From an uncultured Sphingomonadaceae bacterium (GTDB lineage: Bacteria; Pseudomonadota; Alphaproteobacteria; Sphingomonadales; Sphingomonadaceae), in assembly GCA_947494305.1 (NCBI GenBank), contig CANLUL010000002.1, forward strand, positions 62,001 to 126,000: DNA of 64,000 nt, given 5' to 3'. Below, piece by piece: positions 19,024-28,908 of the stretch. Numbering within the stretch: the stretch's first letter is position 1; each line of letters starts with the position of its first letter. The notes under the pieces are model-generated. The model was not told where the DNA came from and did no database searches. It worked only from the letters and a program-made list of their open reading frames with translations. The translations under genes were made by a program, and so were the position numbers.

Positions 19024-19920
19024 TTAAGGTTTTGGTTGCTGCATTCGTTCAAAAAAGGCGACCATGTCATCAAGCACCGGCCCTTTGTGACGAAATGGTT
19101 TGGCCACCGCCATCATAATCTCGAGGTGATCCATGTCCGGGTATTCGACATATTCCACTTCTCCGCCGACTGCGAGAATCTTATCTCGGAGGGTTCGGCT
19201 GTTGCGCGGTTCCACCTGTGTATCATCAATTCCGGTCGACAGCCAAAGCGGCGGCGCATCGGCGCGCACAAAATTGACTGGTTGAGTCATTTCCGGTTTC
19301 GGATAATCGCCAAAGCTCTGCTTTGTGGTTTCCGAGGATAAAGGGTAGAAATCAGCGGGACCAGCTAAAACAGCCACACCTTTGATAAAGTCTGGCGCCT
19401 TACCTTCGCGACCCAACCACTGCCGATCAAGGGCCAACATCGTGACGTTATAGGCGCCGGCAGATTGACCGGACAAGAAGATACGATCCGGGTCGCCGCC
19501 GGACTCGTGAATATTGTCGCGAACCCAAGAAACCGCTTTCGCACTATCTTCCAGAAAACCAGGGAATTTTGTGTCGGGATACAGACGATAGTCGGGTAAA
19601 ACCGCAACATATCCTCGATTGGCCAATGCGCGCCCAGCAAAGGCATATTCATCCTTTGAACCAGCACGCCAGCCTCCGCCGTAGATAAAGACAACCACCG
19701 GCAAAGGTTTGTTCGAAGCTTCTTTCGGAACCCAGATATTGAGGCCCAAACCGAGTTCTTCATCATAGATCTGGTCTTTGACGAGCATCTTGGCATTGCC
19801 ATCACCGGGAAAAACATTGTTCACCATATCCAGTTGTCTGGGACCAGTGTGTGACAAAAACCAAAAGGCAAAGCCGCCAATTGCAAAAATCAGCAGACCA
19901 AGAATAAGAAACCATTTCAT
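19024..19920 (-). CDS. Alpha/beta hydrolase, BD-FAE/carboxylesterase type
   Basis: A 298-residue membrane-anchored or exported esterase. Residues ~3-22 form one hydrophobic segment (signal anchor). The catalytic domain has the oxyanion segment FIYGGGWRAGSKDEY, the nucleophile elbow SGQSAGAYN, the acid in STGIDDTQVEPRNS and the His in YPDMDHLEI. It belongs to the hormone-sensitive-lipase-like/BD-FAE group acting on acetylated sugars or small esters; the substrate is unknown. It lies 22 bases downstream of the threonine synthase gene. Confidence 0.85.
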   Translation of the reverse strand: MKWFLILGLLIFAIGGFAFWFLSHTGPRQLDMVNNVFPGDGNAKMLVKDQIYDEELGLGLNIWVPKEASNKPLPVVVFIYGGGWRAGSKDEYAFAGRALANRGYVAVLPDYRLYPDTKFPGFLEDSAKAVSWVRDNIHESGGDPDRIFLSGQSAGAYNVTMLALDRQWLGREGKAPDFIKGVAVLAGPADFYPLSSETTKQSFGDYPKPEMTQPVNFVRADAPPLWLSTGIDDTQVEPRNSRTLRDKILAVGGEVEYVEYPDMDHLEIMMAVAKPFRHKGPVLDDMVAFFERMQQPKP

Positions 19921-19942
19921 TTAAGCGCCTTTATGCAGTCCA

Positions 19943-21178
19943 TCAGGCGTTGGCAACAGCATCCCAATCGATGGGTTGATGACGATCAAGAAAACTATCG
20001 GCCCGTGGCATCGGATATTTCAAGCCGTTACCACAGTTAAACAGCACTGCGCGGTCAGTCTTGCCTATCAACCCCTCATCCAGTGCTTTGAGATAGGCTG
20101 CAGCGGTTGCAGCGCCTTCCGGGCAGAGCAGCAGGCCGTCCTCCTGGCCAATCCTAACCTGCGTTTCGACAATCGCATCGTCATCGACCGCTATGGCAAA
20201 TCCGTTCGATTCACGCACGGCGCGCAGAATCAGAAAATCACCAACTGCAACCGGAACGCGAATACCGGCCGCCACCGTATGCGCATTTTCCCAAAGCGGT
20301 GCATGTTCCGCACCCTCTTCCCAAGCTTTGACTATGGGCGCGCAACCGGTTGCCTGTACCGCCACCATTTTCGGGCGTTTGGAACCGATGAAACCGATTT
20401 CTGCCAGTTCGTTAAAGGCCTTCCACATACCGATCAAACCGGTACCGCCGCCGGTGGGATAGAAAATAACGTCTGGCATTTCCCAACCCAATTGCTCTGC
20501 CAATTCCAACCCCATCGTTTTCTTGCCCTCGATGCGATACGGTTCTTTCAAGGTTGAGAGATTGAACCAGCTCATTTCTTTTTCACCGTCGGCTACGATT
20601 TTACCGCAATCATTGATCAGGCCGTTCACCCGCCAAACCTTGCCCCCCTGAAGCGCGATTTCCCTTACATTGATCTCTGGCGTATCATCCGGACAGAAAA
20701 CAAATGCTTCCATACCAGCGCGCCTTGCATAGGCTGCCATCGCAGCGCCAGCATTGCCGTTGGTCGGCATAGCCAGTCGAGTCAGGCCCAACTCCTTTGC
20801 CATGGTGACCGCCATAACGAGACCGCGCGCTTTGAAAGAACCAGTGGGCAAGCGCCCTTCGTCTTTGACGATCACATTTTCACCCAGCGAATTGTTGAGC
20901 GGTATAAGAGGTGTCATTTCTTCACCCAACGAGACAATATTGTCAGCTTTCTGTACTGGCAATAATTCCCGGTAGCGCCAAAGATCGGCAGACCTCTTGG
21001 CCAGTTTCTCTTTGGTTAGTTCTGCTTTGACGCCATCCAGATCATAACGAATCAATATTGGCATACCGGCCGGCGAAAGATTCTGCACTTCTCCAACTGG
21101 CAAATGCTCACCTGTCTTCGAGCATTCATGATGGGTGACGAAATTTTTGCGCACGGCAGTGATGTTATTTTCAAGCAT
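19943..21178 (-). CDS. Threonine synthase-like PLP enzyme
   Basis: A 411-residue PLP-dependent fold-type II enzyme. The PLP lysine lies in LPTGSFKARGLVMAV; the Gly-rich phosphate loop is YPTGGGTGLIG. The N-terminus has one CSKTG motif resembling the first half of the zinc-ribbon-like start of plant/archaeal-type threonine synthases, but not the second Cys pair. It converts O-phosphohomoserine to threonine if a true ThrC; a related dehydratase or an unlinked paralogue cannot be excluded, because no other threonine gene is near. Start ATG at 21178; the divergent transporter gene begins about 165 bases away. Confidence 0.85.
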   Translation of the reverse strand: MLENNITAVRKNFVTHHECSKTGEHLPVGEVQNLSPAGMPILIRYDLDGVKAELTKEKLAKRSADLWRYRELLPVQKADNIVSLGEEMTPLIPLNNSLGENVIVKDEGRLPTGSFKARGLVMAVTMAKELGLTRLAMPTNGNAGAAMAAYARRAGMEAFVFCPDDTPEINVREIALQGGKVWRVNGLINDCGKIVADGEKEMSWFNLSTLKEPYRIEGKKTMGLELAEQLGWEMPDVIFYPTGGGTGLIGMWKAFNELAEIGFIGSKRPKMVAVQATGCAPIVKAWEEGAEHAPLWENAHTVAAGIRVPVAVGDFLILRAVRESNGFAIAVDDDAIVETQVRIGQEDGLLLCPEGAATAAAYLKALDEGLIGKTDRAVLFNCGNGLKYPMPRADSFLDRHQPIDWDAVANA

Positions 21179-21343
21179 GTATCGTTTCTATCCTATCATG
21201 GTCGCGCAGCAAAGCGCTCGATATTCATTGATTTTATTCATCGGTTTTGCGGAAAAATTAGGGGTCGCCATTGCCCATATGTTGTGCAAGGATCACATTG
21301 TGTTCAGATTGCCATCCCCCGCTCTCTCGATTGTGATAACCAT

Positions 21344-22774
21344 TTGTCGCTAACATCCATTGATCGTGTATCATTTGGCATGGGCGGCGCGGTCTACGCC
21401 GTCAAAGAAGCGGCTTACATTATGTTTGTCCTGTTGTTTTACACACAGGTCCTTGGCTTAAGCGGAACCGCAACGGGTATTGTCCTGTTCATAGCGATTG
21501 TGTGGGATGCGATTTCAGATCCGCTCATGGGCTCTTGGTCGGACCGGCTTAAAAGTCGCTGGGGACGCCGCCATCCGTTCATGGTCTTGAGCATAGTACC
21601 GCTGGCCGGTGGTTTTTTGGCGCTGTTCAACCCACCTGAAATCGTTCTTTCCAACATGAGCTATTTGGCCGGTTGGCTATTATTCTGGTCGCTGTGGATT
21701 CGCACCGCCCTCACCATGTTCGCTATCCCACATCTCTCGATGACGGCGGAAATCACTCAGGACTATCATGAGCGTAGCAAATTGTTATCGATGCGTACTG
21801 GGTTTTTATTTTTGTTCGCCTTGCTGCTTCCAGCGCTTAGCCTGTTCACTTTTTTTGGCGAAGAAGATGGTATAGATGGGCGGTTTGTAGCTGGTAACTA
21901 TGTTACCTACGGATGGATATCGGCATTGATTGTTTGCCTCGCTGCAATGATAGCAATTGGCGGCACATGGAAATTCGTCGGTAGGACCACAATATCGCCG
22001 GAAAGAATGCCCTCCAGCGCCGGACTGCGGGGTATGTGGCGCGATTTTTTGTCGACTTTTCGAAACGTCAACTTTCGCAACGTCCTATATTATGATCTGG
22101 GCGCAACCGCATCATATGGTATCACCATTTCGCTCAATATCATCATCTGGACATATTTTTGGGAATTGGATGCGGATCAGACGGGACTGACCCTTGGCCT
22201 GTCAGTCGTGATCGCCGTACCTTTGGCTTGGCTAACCCTCGGGTGTATCAGTCGGCGCTGGCCCAAACATCAGATTATCAGATATGCAGTTGTCATCATG
22301 CTCATCGATTTGAGTTGGCTGTTTCCGCTAAGAATATTCGACATCATTCCAGCCAATGGCCATCCGATGATATTCGCATTGATCATCTTGCAAAATACCA
22401 TCTTCATGTATTTTTTCATTCTGCGCATCGTCAGTATCTCGTCAATTACCGCCGACCTAACTGACGAGCATGAAGTTGATTCGGGCAAAAGACAGGAAGG
22501 CGGTTTTTATTCCGTGCTGCTTTTCACCACCAAATTGGGAACAGCCGTAGGGCCTCTTTATGGAGGAATTGCGCTCGATCTCGTTGGTTTAACCGAAGAA
22601 ATGCGGCCCGGTGAAGTCGGGCAAAACACATTGAACAATCTGATGTGGGCAAAGCTACTGGCCATTGCTCCCTTGATGACAATTGCATGGTATTTCACCT
22701 TCCGCTTCTCGATGACCGAGGAACGGCTACAAGCAATCCAGAAAGATCTGCACGCACGCCGCAAACGTAGCTGA
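21344..22774 (+). CDS. GPH-type MFS transporter
   Basis: A ~476-residue, 12-helix major facilitator of the glycoside-pentoside-hexuronide:cation symporter type. Early motifs are SFGMGGAVYAVKEAAYIMF and DAISDPLMGSWSDRLKSRWGRRHPFM, the signature of this family. The reading frame is open to 21104 but that part overlaps the 5' end of the threonine synthase gene and has no family sequence. TTG at 21344 gives the N-terminus M-SLTSIDRVSFGMGG, which fits relatives; ATG at 21380 is the alternative. The substrate is probably a sugar or glycoside. Confidence 0.85.
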   Translation: MSLTSIDRVSFGMGGAVYAVKEAAYIMFVLLFYTQVLGLSGTATGIVLFIAIVWDAISDPLMGSWSDRLKSRWGRRHPFMVLSIVPLAGGFLALFNPPEIVLSNMSYLAGWLLFWSLWIRTALTMFAIPHLSMTAEITQDYHERSKLLSMRTGFLFLFALLLPALSLFTFFGEEDGIDGRFVAGNYVTYGWISALIVCLAAMIAIGGTWKFVGRTTISPERMPSSAGLRGMWRDFLSTFRNVNFRNVLYYDLGATASYGITISLNIIIWTYFWELDADQTGLTLGLSVVIAVPLAWLTLGCISRRWPKHQIIRYAVVIMLIDLSWLFPLRIFDIIPANGHPMIFALIILQNTIFMYFFILRIVSISSITADLTDEHEVDSGKRQEGGFYSVLLFTTKLGTAVGPLYGGIALDLVGLTEEMRPGEVGQNTLNNLMWAKLLAIAPLMTIAWYFTFRFSMTEERLQAIQKDLHARRKRS

Positions 22775-22839
22775 TTAAACATGTGCGCAAAAAAAGGGCG
22801 ACACTTTGGCCGCCCTTTGAAATCTGTATGGAAAGCAAT

Positions 22840-23370
22840 TTAGCGCTTGGAGAACTGGAAGCTCTTACGCGCTTTTGCCCGGCCGTATTTCTTACGTTCA
22901 ACCTTACGGCTATCACGGGTCAGGAAGCCTGCCGCTTTCACCGTGGCACGCAATTTCGGTTCATATTTGGTGAGTGCCTGTGAAATACCGTGCTTCACCG
23001 CACCAGCTTGTCCAGATAGCCCGCCGCCTTTTACAGTAACGTCGACATCATATTGGCCTTCACGCTCGGTGATTGCAAAAACCTGATTGAGAACCAAACG
23101 TAATGTTGGGCGAGCAAAATAGGTTTCCTGATCACGGCCATTGACTGTGATCTTGCCTTTGCCAGGTTTAAGCCAAACGCGGGCAACCGCATCTTTACGG
23201 CGACCGGTTGCATAAGCGCGACCATATTGATCCAGCTCTTGCTCGCGCAAAGGCATGGTCGATACGGGAGGTTCAACAACAGTTGCTTCGCCATCTGCCG
23301 CAACAGGAGTTTCGGTAGCGATATCGCCAGCGATTTCTTTCAAATCGGAAAGATCTTTTGTGTCAGCCAT
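22840..23370 (-). CDS. rpsI: 30S ribosomal protein S9
   Basis: Ribosomal protein S9 of 176 residues. The conserved core starts at about residue 48 ([20 protein letters not shown]) and ends in the strongly basic tail [11 protein letters not shown] that reaches the P-site tRNA. The acidic N-terminal extension of ~45 residues is normal for alphaproteobacteria. Its ATG overlaps the rplM stop (TAATG), so the two proteins are translated together. Confidence 0.98.
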   Translation of the reverse strand: MADTKDLSDLKEIAGDIATETPVAADGEATVVEPPVSTMPLREQELDQYGRAYATGRRKDAVARVWLKPGKGKITVNGRDQETYFARPTLRLVLNQVFAITEREGQYDVDVTVKGGGLSGQAGAVKHGISQALTKYEPKLRATVKAAGFLTRDSRKVERKKYGRAKARKSFQFSKR

Positions 23371-23849
23371 TATGCGCCCACCTTATTCTTACGGTTCATG
23401 GAAGCGATATCTAGTGCCACTGGGGCCTGTCCATCATAGGGATGTTCGGTTCCAGCAAAGACATGCAAGTTACGCATCTGGGCGAAACCCAAGGGGCCTT
23501 TTGGAATCATCCGCTCAACAGCTTTTTCAATCACGCGCTCTGGGAATCGGCCTTCGAGAACCTTTTCCGCGGTTGTTCCACTGATACCACCAGGATATCC
23601 AGAGTGCTTGTAATAAGTTTTCTTTGCTGCCTTACCACCGGTAAACTTCACCTTGTCAGCATTGATGATTACAACATGGTCACCGCAATCAACGTGGGGG
23701 GTGTAGCTTGGCTTATGCTTGCCGCGAACGATATTGGCGACAATCGATGCCATGCGGCCGACAACCAGATCGGTGGCGTCAATGATGTGCCATTTTTTTT
23801 CAACCTCAGCGGGTTTCGCCGCCTGGGTTTGTTTACTGATACCCTTCAT
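23370..23849 (-). CDS. rplM: 50S ribosomal protein L13
   Basis: Ribosomal protein L13, 159 residues from the ATG at 23849. That start is chosen because AAGGAG stands seven bases ahead of it, and it gives the family N-terminus (MKGISKQTQ). The core has [30 protein letters not shown] and [21 protein letters not shown]. It forms a two-gene operon with rpsI; the ~90-base leader carries a terminator-like hairpin. Confidence 0.98.
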   Translation of the reverse strand: MKGISKQTQAAKPAEVEKKWHIIDATDLVVGRMASIVANIVRGKHKPSYTPHVDCGDHVVIINADKVKFTGGKAAKKTYYKHSGYPGGISGTTAEKVLEGRFPERVIEKAVERMIPKGPLGFAQMRNLHVFAGTEHPYDGQAPVALDIASMNRKNKVGA

Positions 23850-23890
23850 TGGGTTGCTCCTTTGAAATCTCAATTAGTGAGATGATTCAG

Positions 23891-23921
23891 AAATAACAAA
23901 AGCCGAACCTGTTGGTCCGGC
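23891..23921 (-). terminator. Terminator-like hairpin in the rplM leader
   Basis: On the minus strand GCCGGACC-AACA-GGTTCGGC forms an 8-bp stem (one G-U pair) with a four-base loop, followed by TTTTGTTATTT. It is a good intrinsic terminator by shape. It lies between a candidate promoter and the rplM start, about 40 bases before the ATG, so it may be an attenuator of rplM-rpsI rather than, or as well as, the terminator of ctaA. Confidence 0.65.
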
Positions 23922-23933
23922 GTTCTGGGAGGG

Positions 23934-23962
23934 CTATTGGCGATCTTTCGGTAGCAAGTCAA
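23934..23962 (-). promoter_or_regulatory. Candidate sigma-70 promoter of rplM-rpsI
   Basis: Minus strand: TTGACT (23962-23957), 17-base spacer, CAATAG (23939-23934). The -35 box is close to the alphaproteobacterial CTTGAC consensus; the -10 box is weak. Transcription from here would include the leader hairpin. Confidence 0.45.
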
Positions 23963-24008
23963 GAAAAACTGCGGGTTATAAAACGGGTATTATTGTACCA
24001 TGGTCCGT

Positions 24009-25094
24009 TCAGCAGATGGAACGATGCCCATTTCCTGTCAATCTTTGACCTTGCCGACCGAGCAGGTGAATTCCCCAAACGGTTGAAGCCACAACCAATG
24101 CACCCACCGCCTGATGCAGGACCGCCATGATGATATTCATATCCATCATCACTGTCGCGATGCCGAGGATAATTTGTGTGCCGAAGGCGCTATGGATAGC
24201 AATGGAAACCTTGCGGTCCATGTGTCGCACCTTACGGGATAGAATCACCAAGAACCCAACGACAACCCAAGCCCACCAACGGTGCATGAAATGAATCAGA
24301 TAGGGATCATTGTTGAACGCGATCCAAGCACCCATCGTCCAATCAATACCGCCTGGAACAAAAAAATCATTCATGAGAGGCCAGGTGTTGGATATGTAAC
24401 CGGCATTCAGGCCCGCCGTGTAAGCACCGAATAACAATTGAATGAACAGGACAACAATTGTGATCAATGCAAAACCAGTGAGTTTTGCTGGCTGGACATT
24501 TCCTTTGTACAGCTGACGGAGATCCAAAGCCGTCCAAATGAGACCACCCAGAATAAATAATGCCGTCAGCAAATGTACAGCCAGACGAAAATGGCTAACA
24601 TCGGTTCGTTCCGTCAGCCCGCTGCTCACCATCCACCAGCCGATTGCACCTTGTAATCCGCCCAATGCAAGAAGCGCTAGCAAGCGCCAATTATACCCTG
24701 ATGGAATAGCGCGTTTAACTGCAAACCAAAACAGCGGCAGCGCAAATGCCAATCCAATCAAACGCCCTAGCAGGCGGTGGATCCACTCCCAAAAATAGAT
24801 ATATTTGAAATCAGCAAGTGTCATCCCCGCCGGGCCGTTTATCTCCAAATATTCCGGTATCTGCTTATATTTTTCAAATTCCGATAACCAAGCCGCTTCG
24901 TTTAGCGGTGGCAGCGCGCCCGTCACAGGCTTCCATTCCGTTATCGAAAGCCCCGATTCAGTGAGCCGCGTTATCCCGCCAACGACAACCATGATGAACA
25001 CCAATATCGCAACACCAAAAAGCCAGTTTGCTATTGCTATGGGCTGTATTGTCCGCTGCGCTTCTGTTGTGCTTAAGGCGTTAGAGTCGGTCAT
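24009..25094 (-). CDS. ctaA: Heme A synthase (COX15/CtaA)
   Basis: An eight-helix inner-membrane enzyme oxidising the C8 methyl of heme O to the formyl of heme A for aa3-type cytochrome oxidase. It is 361 residues. Family motifs: VVVGGITRLTESGLSITEWKPV, EFEKYKQIPEY, EWIHRLLGR and later NDPYLIHFMHRWWAW and HQAVGALVVAS with the heme-ligand His. ATG at 25094 is preferred; the longer frame starts with a poor TTG. It is a single gene, divergent from merC-zur. Confidence 0.96.
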   Translation of the reverse strand: MTDSNALSTTEAQRTIQPIAIANWLFGVAILVFIMVVVGGITRLTESGLSITEWKPVTGALPPLNEAAWLSEFEKYKQIPEYLEINGPAGMTLADFKYIYFWEWIHRLLGRLIGLAFALPLFWFAVKRAIPSGYNWRLLALLALGGLQGAIGWWMVSSGLTERTDVSHFRLAVHLLTALFILGGLIWTALDLRQLYKGNVQPAKLTGFALITIVVLFIQLLFGAYTAGLNAGYISNTWPLMNDFFVPGGIDWTMGAWIAFNNDPYLIHFMHRWWAWVVVGFLVILSRKVRHMDRKVSIAIHSAFGTQIILGIATVMMDMNIIMAVLHQAVGALVVASTVWGIHLLGRQGQRLTGNGHRSIC

Positions 25095-25163
25095 TTGGCG
25101 GCTATGTGATATCAAAACCCCAATTGGGCAAGAAAAAAGCCAAAAAATTGAACTTTAACACAA

Positions 25164-25180
25164 ATGATATGTTGTATCTT
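25164..25180. promoter_or_regulatory. Candidate metal-regulator operator (GATA-N5-TATC dyad)
   Basis: The dyad GATA-TGTTG-TATC (25166-25178) in an AT-rich setting, between ctaA and merC, about 55 bases before the merC start. It loosely resembles Zur/Fur boxes, and a Fur-family gene lies just downstream. A guess from position and symmetry. Confidence 0.3.
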
Positions 25181-25234
25181 AACACCTGTTCGCCTATCTA
25201 GGCTGCATCTAACCGAAAAGTGAGAACGTGAGTC

Positions 25235-25642
25235 GTGTTTACGACAGCAAATTTCTGGAAGAAAGACGGCATATTGGACAGAGATGGTCTCTGGGACCGA
25301 ATTGCTGTTCTGATTTCCGGCCTTTGTGTTGTCCATTGCATTGGTACCATGATCTTTGTCGCTCTTTTGTCCTCTGCGGGAGGAATACTGCTCGATCCGC
25401 TAGTCCATGAAATTGGCCTCGGTATCGCGATAGCGCTGGGTATGTTTACCTTGGGTCGAGGTGTACTGGACCATGGCTATATTATGCCTGCAGCTGTTGG
25501 CGGACTTGGCCTTGGCATGATGATGGGCGCCATCACTTTAGGTCATGAAAGCGGTCATGGCGGCGCTGAAATACTCTTCACGATTTTGGGTGTTGCTGTA
25601 CTCGCATTTGCGCATGACTTAAACTACCGCGCCACTCACTAA
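25235..25642 (+). CDS. MerC-domain membrane protein
   Basis: A 135-residue protein with four hydrophobic segments and the paired Cys motif CVVHC (Cys31, Cys35) in the first helix, as in MerC mercury/metal transporters. A His-rich loop (GHESGHGGAE) lies near the end. No mer genes are near; MerC-domain proteins in this group are usually next to a Fur-family regulator, as here, so zinc or another metal is more likely than mercury. It uses GTG at 25235; no in-frame ATG is near. Confidence 0.8.
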   Translation: MFTTANFWKKDGILDRDGLWDRIAVLISGLCVVHCIGTMIFVALLSSAGGILLDPLVHEIGLGIAIALGMFTLGRGVLDHGYIMPAAVGGLGLGMMMGAITLGHESGHGGAEILFTILGVAVLAFAHDLNYRATH

Positions 25643-25687
25643 TCTCTCACCATTGCCCTTGCAGCAAAATATCCCTAAATCACTTAT

Positions 25688-26146
25688 ATGGGAAAACATG
25701 ATCATCATGAACATCATGGCGAATCGCTTGCAGATGCGGCGCGCGCCAATCTGGAAAAATCTGGCGAGAAATGGACAGAAACTCGGGCCGCCATATTTGA
25801 AGCCCTTTCGGGATTTTCACGACCGGCTTCCGCCTATGACATAGCAGAGCTCGTTTCGGCCGCGCGCGGAAAACGTGTTGCACCGAATAGCGTCTATCGA
25901 ATTCTTGACCTGTTTGTCGCCAAGAACCTGGCGATGCGGGTGGAAAGCGCCAATGCCTATATCGCCAACAGCCACCCAGGCTGCGAGCATGATTGCATCT
26001 TTCTGGTTTGTGATACCTGCGGAGAAGCGACTCATGTCGATGATGACCCGGTATCGCAACAAGTCCGCAATGTTGCGCTGGAACAGGGCTTTAACTCCAT
26101 TCGCCCCGTGATCGAAGTTCGCGGCGTTTGCCAAAAGTGCAGTTAA
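25688..26146 (+). CDS. zur: Fur-family transcriptional regulator, Zur-like
   Basis: A 152-residue metal-sensing repressor. It has the winged-helix part (ETRAAIFEAL to NSVYRILDLFV) and the C-terminal dimer domain with the structural-zinc pairs CDTC (Cys108/111) and CQKC (Cys148/151) and the sensor region SHPGCEHDC (His96, Cys99, His101, Cys103). The N-terminus is unusually His-rich (HDHHEHH), which may add metal binding. Cys in the sensor region favours Zur over Fur or PerR. It lies 45 bases downstream of merC, probably in one transcript. Confidence 0.85.
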   Translation: MGKHDHHEHHGESLADAARANLEKSGEKWTETRAAIFEALSGFSRPASAYDIAELVSAARGKRVAPNSVYRILDLFVAKNLAMRVESANAYIANSHPGCEHDCIFLVCDTCGEATHVDDDPVSQQVRNVALEQGFNSIRPVIEVRGVCQKCS

Positions 26147-26243
26147 TAGAACGCATTCGTCAGCATTTATTCAGCCTGATTCTGTTGAGTGATCGACAGA
26201 AGGTGGCAGTGCCGCTAATATATTCGCGAAATACGGAGTAACT

Positions 26244-28172
26244 ATGTCGGGTCCCAATACACCGCTTCTGGACAAAGTGCCTTATCCAGAAGATTTAAGA
26301 AAACTGAAACCCGAGCAACTCCGCCAATTTGCAGACGAATTGCGCGCTGAGGTTATCGATACGGTCTCTTCAACCGGCGGGCATTTGGGCGCAGGCCTGG
26401 GCGTGGTCGAACTGACCACCGCAATCCACTATGTTTTCAATACTCCAGATGACCGGTTGATCTGGGATGTTGGACATCAATGCTATCCGCACAAAATACT
26501 CACCGGTCGCCGCGATCAGATTCGTACCTTGCGTCAGGGCGGCGGGCTTTCCGGCTTCACCAAGCGCGCCGAGAGCGAATATGATCCTTTTGGCGCAGCA
26601 CATAGCTCTACTTCTATTAGCGCGGCACTGGGGTTTGCGATTGCCAATAAGTTAAATGACAAACCAGGACGCGGAATCGCCGTTATCGGCGACGGCGCGA
26701 TGAGCGCCGGCATGGCCTATGAGGCGATGAACAATGCCGAAGCGGCTGGGAATCGATTGATTGTCATTCTCAACGACAATGACATGTCTATCGCGCCGCC
26801 GGTCGGTGGCCTTTCCGCCTATCTGGCGCGCATTGTTTCTTCTCGTGAATTTTTGGGTGTCCGCGAACTAGCCCGGCGCATTGCGCGCAAACTGCCCAAA
26901 CCGCTCCATGATGCTGCACGCAAGACGGATGAATATGCCCGCGGCATGACAATGGGCGGGACGTTGTTTGAGGAACTAGGATTCTACTATGTCGGCCCAA
27001 TCGACGGCCACAATATGGAGCATCTGGTTCCCGTGCTTGAAAATGTGCGCGATGCTGCTGAGGGTCCATGCCTGATCCATGTCGTGACTGAAAAAGGCAA
27101 AGGTTATAAATATGCCGAGGAAGCCGCGGACAAATATCACGGCGTTGCCAAATTCGATGTGGTTTCGGGGAAACAGGATAAGGGCGCGGGCGGCGGACCA
27201 CCTGCCTACCAAAATGTTTTTGGTGAAACGCTCGCCAAACTAGCTGACAAAGATTCGCGCATTTGCGCAATCACTGCTGCCATGCCGTCCGGCACCGGGG
27301 TCGACAAATTTGCAAAAGCCCATCCCGAAAAATCATTCGATGTCGGAATTGCAGAACAGCATGGCGTGACCTTTGCTGCTGGACTGGCGGCACAGGGCAT
27401 GCGTCCCTTTGCTGCGATCTATTCCACTTTCCTGCAGAGGGCCTATGATCAGGTCGTGCATGATGTAGCCATTCAAAACCTGCCGGTGCGTTTTGCCATA
27501 GACCGCGCTGGCCTGGTCGGGGCCGATGGTTGCACCCATGCCGGATCGTTTGACATTACCTATCTGGCTACGCTTCCCAATATGGTCGTCATGGCTGCCG
27601 CGGACGAAGCGGAGCTGGCGCATATGACCTATACCGCCGCCGAATATGACGACGGTCCCATTGCCTTTCGCTATCCACGCGGCAATGGCACCGGCGTTGA
27701 AATTCCTGCCGTTCTGGAGAAACTGGAAATTGGCAAAGGACGTATTGTCAAAGAAGGCAGCAAGGTTGCCATCCTGTCACTCGGCGCCCGCCTGGAAGAA
27801 GCGAAAAAGGCAGCTGAGCGCCTTGAAGCCAAAGGACTTAGCACCACTGTGGCCGATCTGCGTTTCGCCAAGCCGTTGGATGAAGAGTTGATCCGCAAGC
27901 TGCTGACCACACATGAAGTGGCTGTGACCGTTGAGGAAGCAGCAGTTGGAGGCCTCGGCGCACATGTGCTTACCTATGCTTCAGATAGTGGTCTTACGGA
28001 TGCGGGCCTAAAAATCCGCACCCTGCGCTTACCAGATGTTTTTCAGGATCATGACAAGCCGGAATTGCAGTATAAGGAAGCGGGTCTGGACGCAGATGGC
28101 ATTGTCGAAACGGTGCTCAAGGCATTGCGCCACAACAGCGCCAATGTAGAGGATGCTGGGGCGCGGGCTTAA
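26244..28172 (+). CDS. dxs: 1-deoxy-D-xylulose-5-phosphate synthase
   Basis: The first enzyme of the MEP isoprenoid pathway; condenses pyruvate and glyceraldehyde 3-phosphate with thiamine diphosphate. It is 642 residues. Motifs: [29 protein letters not shown], the ThDP motif [17 protein letters not shown]...[19 protein letters not shown] and the transketolase C-domain with [16 protein letters not shown]. The ATG follows ACGGAGTAACT. In sphingomonads it supplies carotenoid and quinone precursors; a carotenoid oxygenase lies three genes downstream on the same strand. Confidence 0.98.
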   Translation: MSGPNTPLLDKVPYPEDLRKLKPEQLRQFADELRAEVIDTVSSTGGHLGAGLGVVELTTAIHYVFNTPDDRLIWDVGHQCYPHKILTGRRDQIRTLRQGGGLSGFTKRAESEYDPFGAAHSSTSISAALGFAIANKLNDKPGRGIAVIGDGAMSAGMAYEAMNNAEAAGNRLIVILNDNDMSIAPPVGGLSAYLARIVSSREFLGVRELARRIARKLPKPLHDAARKTDEYARGMTMGGTLFEELGFYYVGPIDGHNMEHLVPVLENVRDAAEGPCLIHVVTEKGKGYKYAEEAADKYHGVAKFDVVSGKQDKGAGGGPPAYQNVFGETLAKLADKDSRICAITAAMPSGTGVDKFAKAHPEKSFDVGIAEQHGVTFAAGLAAQGMRPFAAIYSTFLQRAYDQVVHDVAIQNLPVRFAIDRAGLVGADGCTHAGSFDITYLATLPNMVVMAAADEAELAHMTYTAAEYDDGPIAFRYPRGNGTGVEIPAVLEKLEIGKGRIVKEGSKVAILSLGARLEEAKKAAERLEAKGLSTTVADLRFAKPLDEELIRKLLTTHEVAVTVEEAAVGGLGAHVLTYASDSGLTDAGLKIRTLRLPDVFQDHDKPELQYKEAGLDADGIVETVLKALRHNSANVEDAGARA

Positions 28173-28218
28173 GCTATTTAAGAACTAACTTGTTATCGGC
28201 GATTCCTGCGCTTAAGCG

Positions 28219-28908
28219 ATGCTAATGTCTCCCGAATTCTCCCATATCGACCACTGGATATTTGATCTCGATAACGTGCTATATCCTGCCGAATGCGATC
28301 TGTTCGCGCTGATTGACATCAAGATGGGTGAGTATATCGCCAAAACGCTGGACTGCGATTATGCCGAAGCGCGTAAGGTCCAGAAGGCTTTTTTTCATGA
28401 CCATGGTACGACGCTGGCCGGGCTGATGCATCACCATGGTACCGACCCCTCGGACTTTCTCAACTATGTGCACGATATTGACATGAGCCGCTTGTCACCA
28501 GCGCCCGCAGTACGTGCCGCCATCGAAGCCTTGCCGGGTGAAAAACTGGTCTTCACCAATGCCGATCGCCCCTATGCCAGGCGTGTTCTTGAAAAGCGGG
28601 GACTGGCCGATCTTTTTGACCAGATGCACGACATACTGGATACCGAACTGATCCCCAAGCCTCAGAAACCGGCTTATGACAGCATGGTTGCCGCTACCGG
28701 AATTAACCCGGCCCGCGCCCTATTTGTCGAAGATATGGCGCGTAATTTGCGTCCAGCAAAGGATTTGGGCATGACAACCGTGTGGATCAACACGGGCGCA
28801 GAATGGGCTGGTCGTGAGCATGATCCAAGTTATATTGATATTGAGATACCCGATTTGGAAAGCTGGGTCACCGGCCTCCACACAGCCAAGGAAACACAGA
28901 CATTATGA
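28219..28908 (+). CDS. Pyrimidine 5'-nucleotidase-type HAD hydrolase
   Basis: A 229-residue HAD phosphatase of the Sdt1/YjjG-like group. Motif I is [10 protein letters not shown] (nucleophile Asp and general acid Asp), motif II VFTNAD, motif III Lys in [12 protein letters not shown] and motif [14 protein letters not shown]. It probably dephosphorylates pyrimidine nucleotides or similar compounds. ATG at 28219 or the ATG two codons later may start. Its stop overlaps the dapD ATG (ATGA), so it is coupled to dapD, an arrangement seen often in alphaproteobacteria. Confidence 0.9.
   Translation: MLMSPEFSHIDHWIFDLDNVLYPAECDLFALIDIKMGEYIAKTLDCDYAEARKVQKAFFHDHGTTLAGLMHHHGTDPSDFLNYVHDIDMSRLSPAPAVRAAIEALPGEKLVFTNADRPYARRVLEKRGLADLFDQMHDILDTELIPKPQKPAYDSMVAATGINPARALFVEDMARNLRPAKDLGMTTVWINTGAEWAGREHDPSYIDIEIPDLESWVTGLHTAKETQTL

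Noticed and set aside
21104-21343. N-terminal extension of the GPH transporter
   Set aside because: The added 80 codons overlap the 5' end of the divergent threonine synthase gene and have no membrane character.
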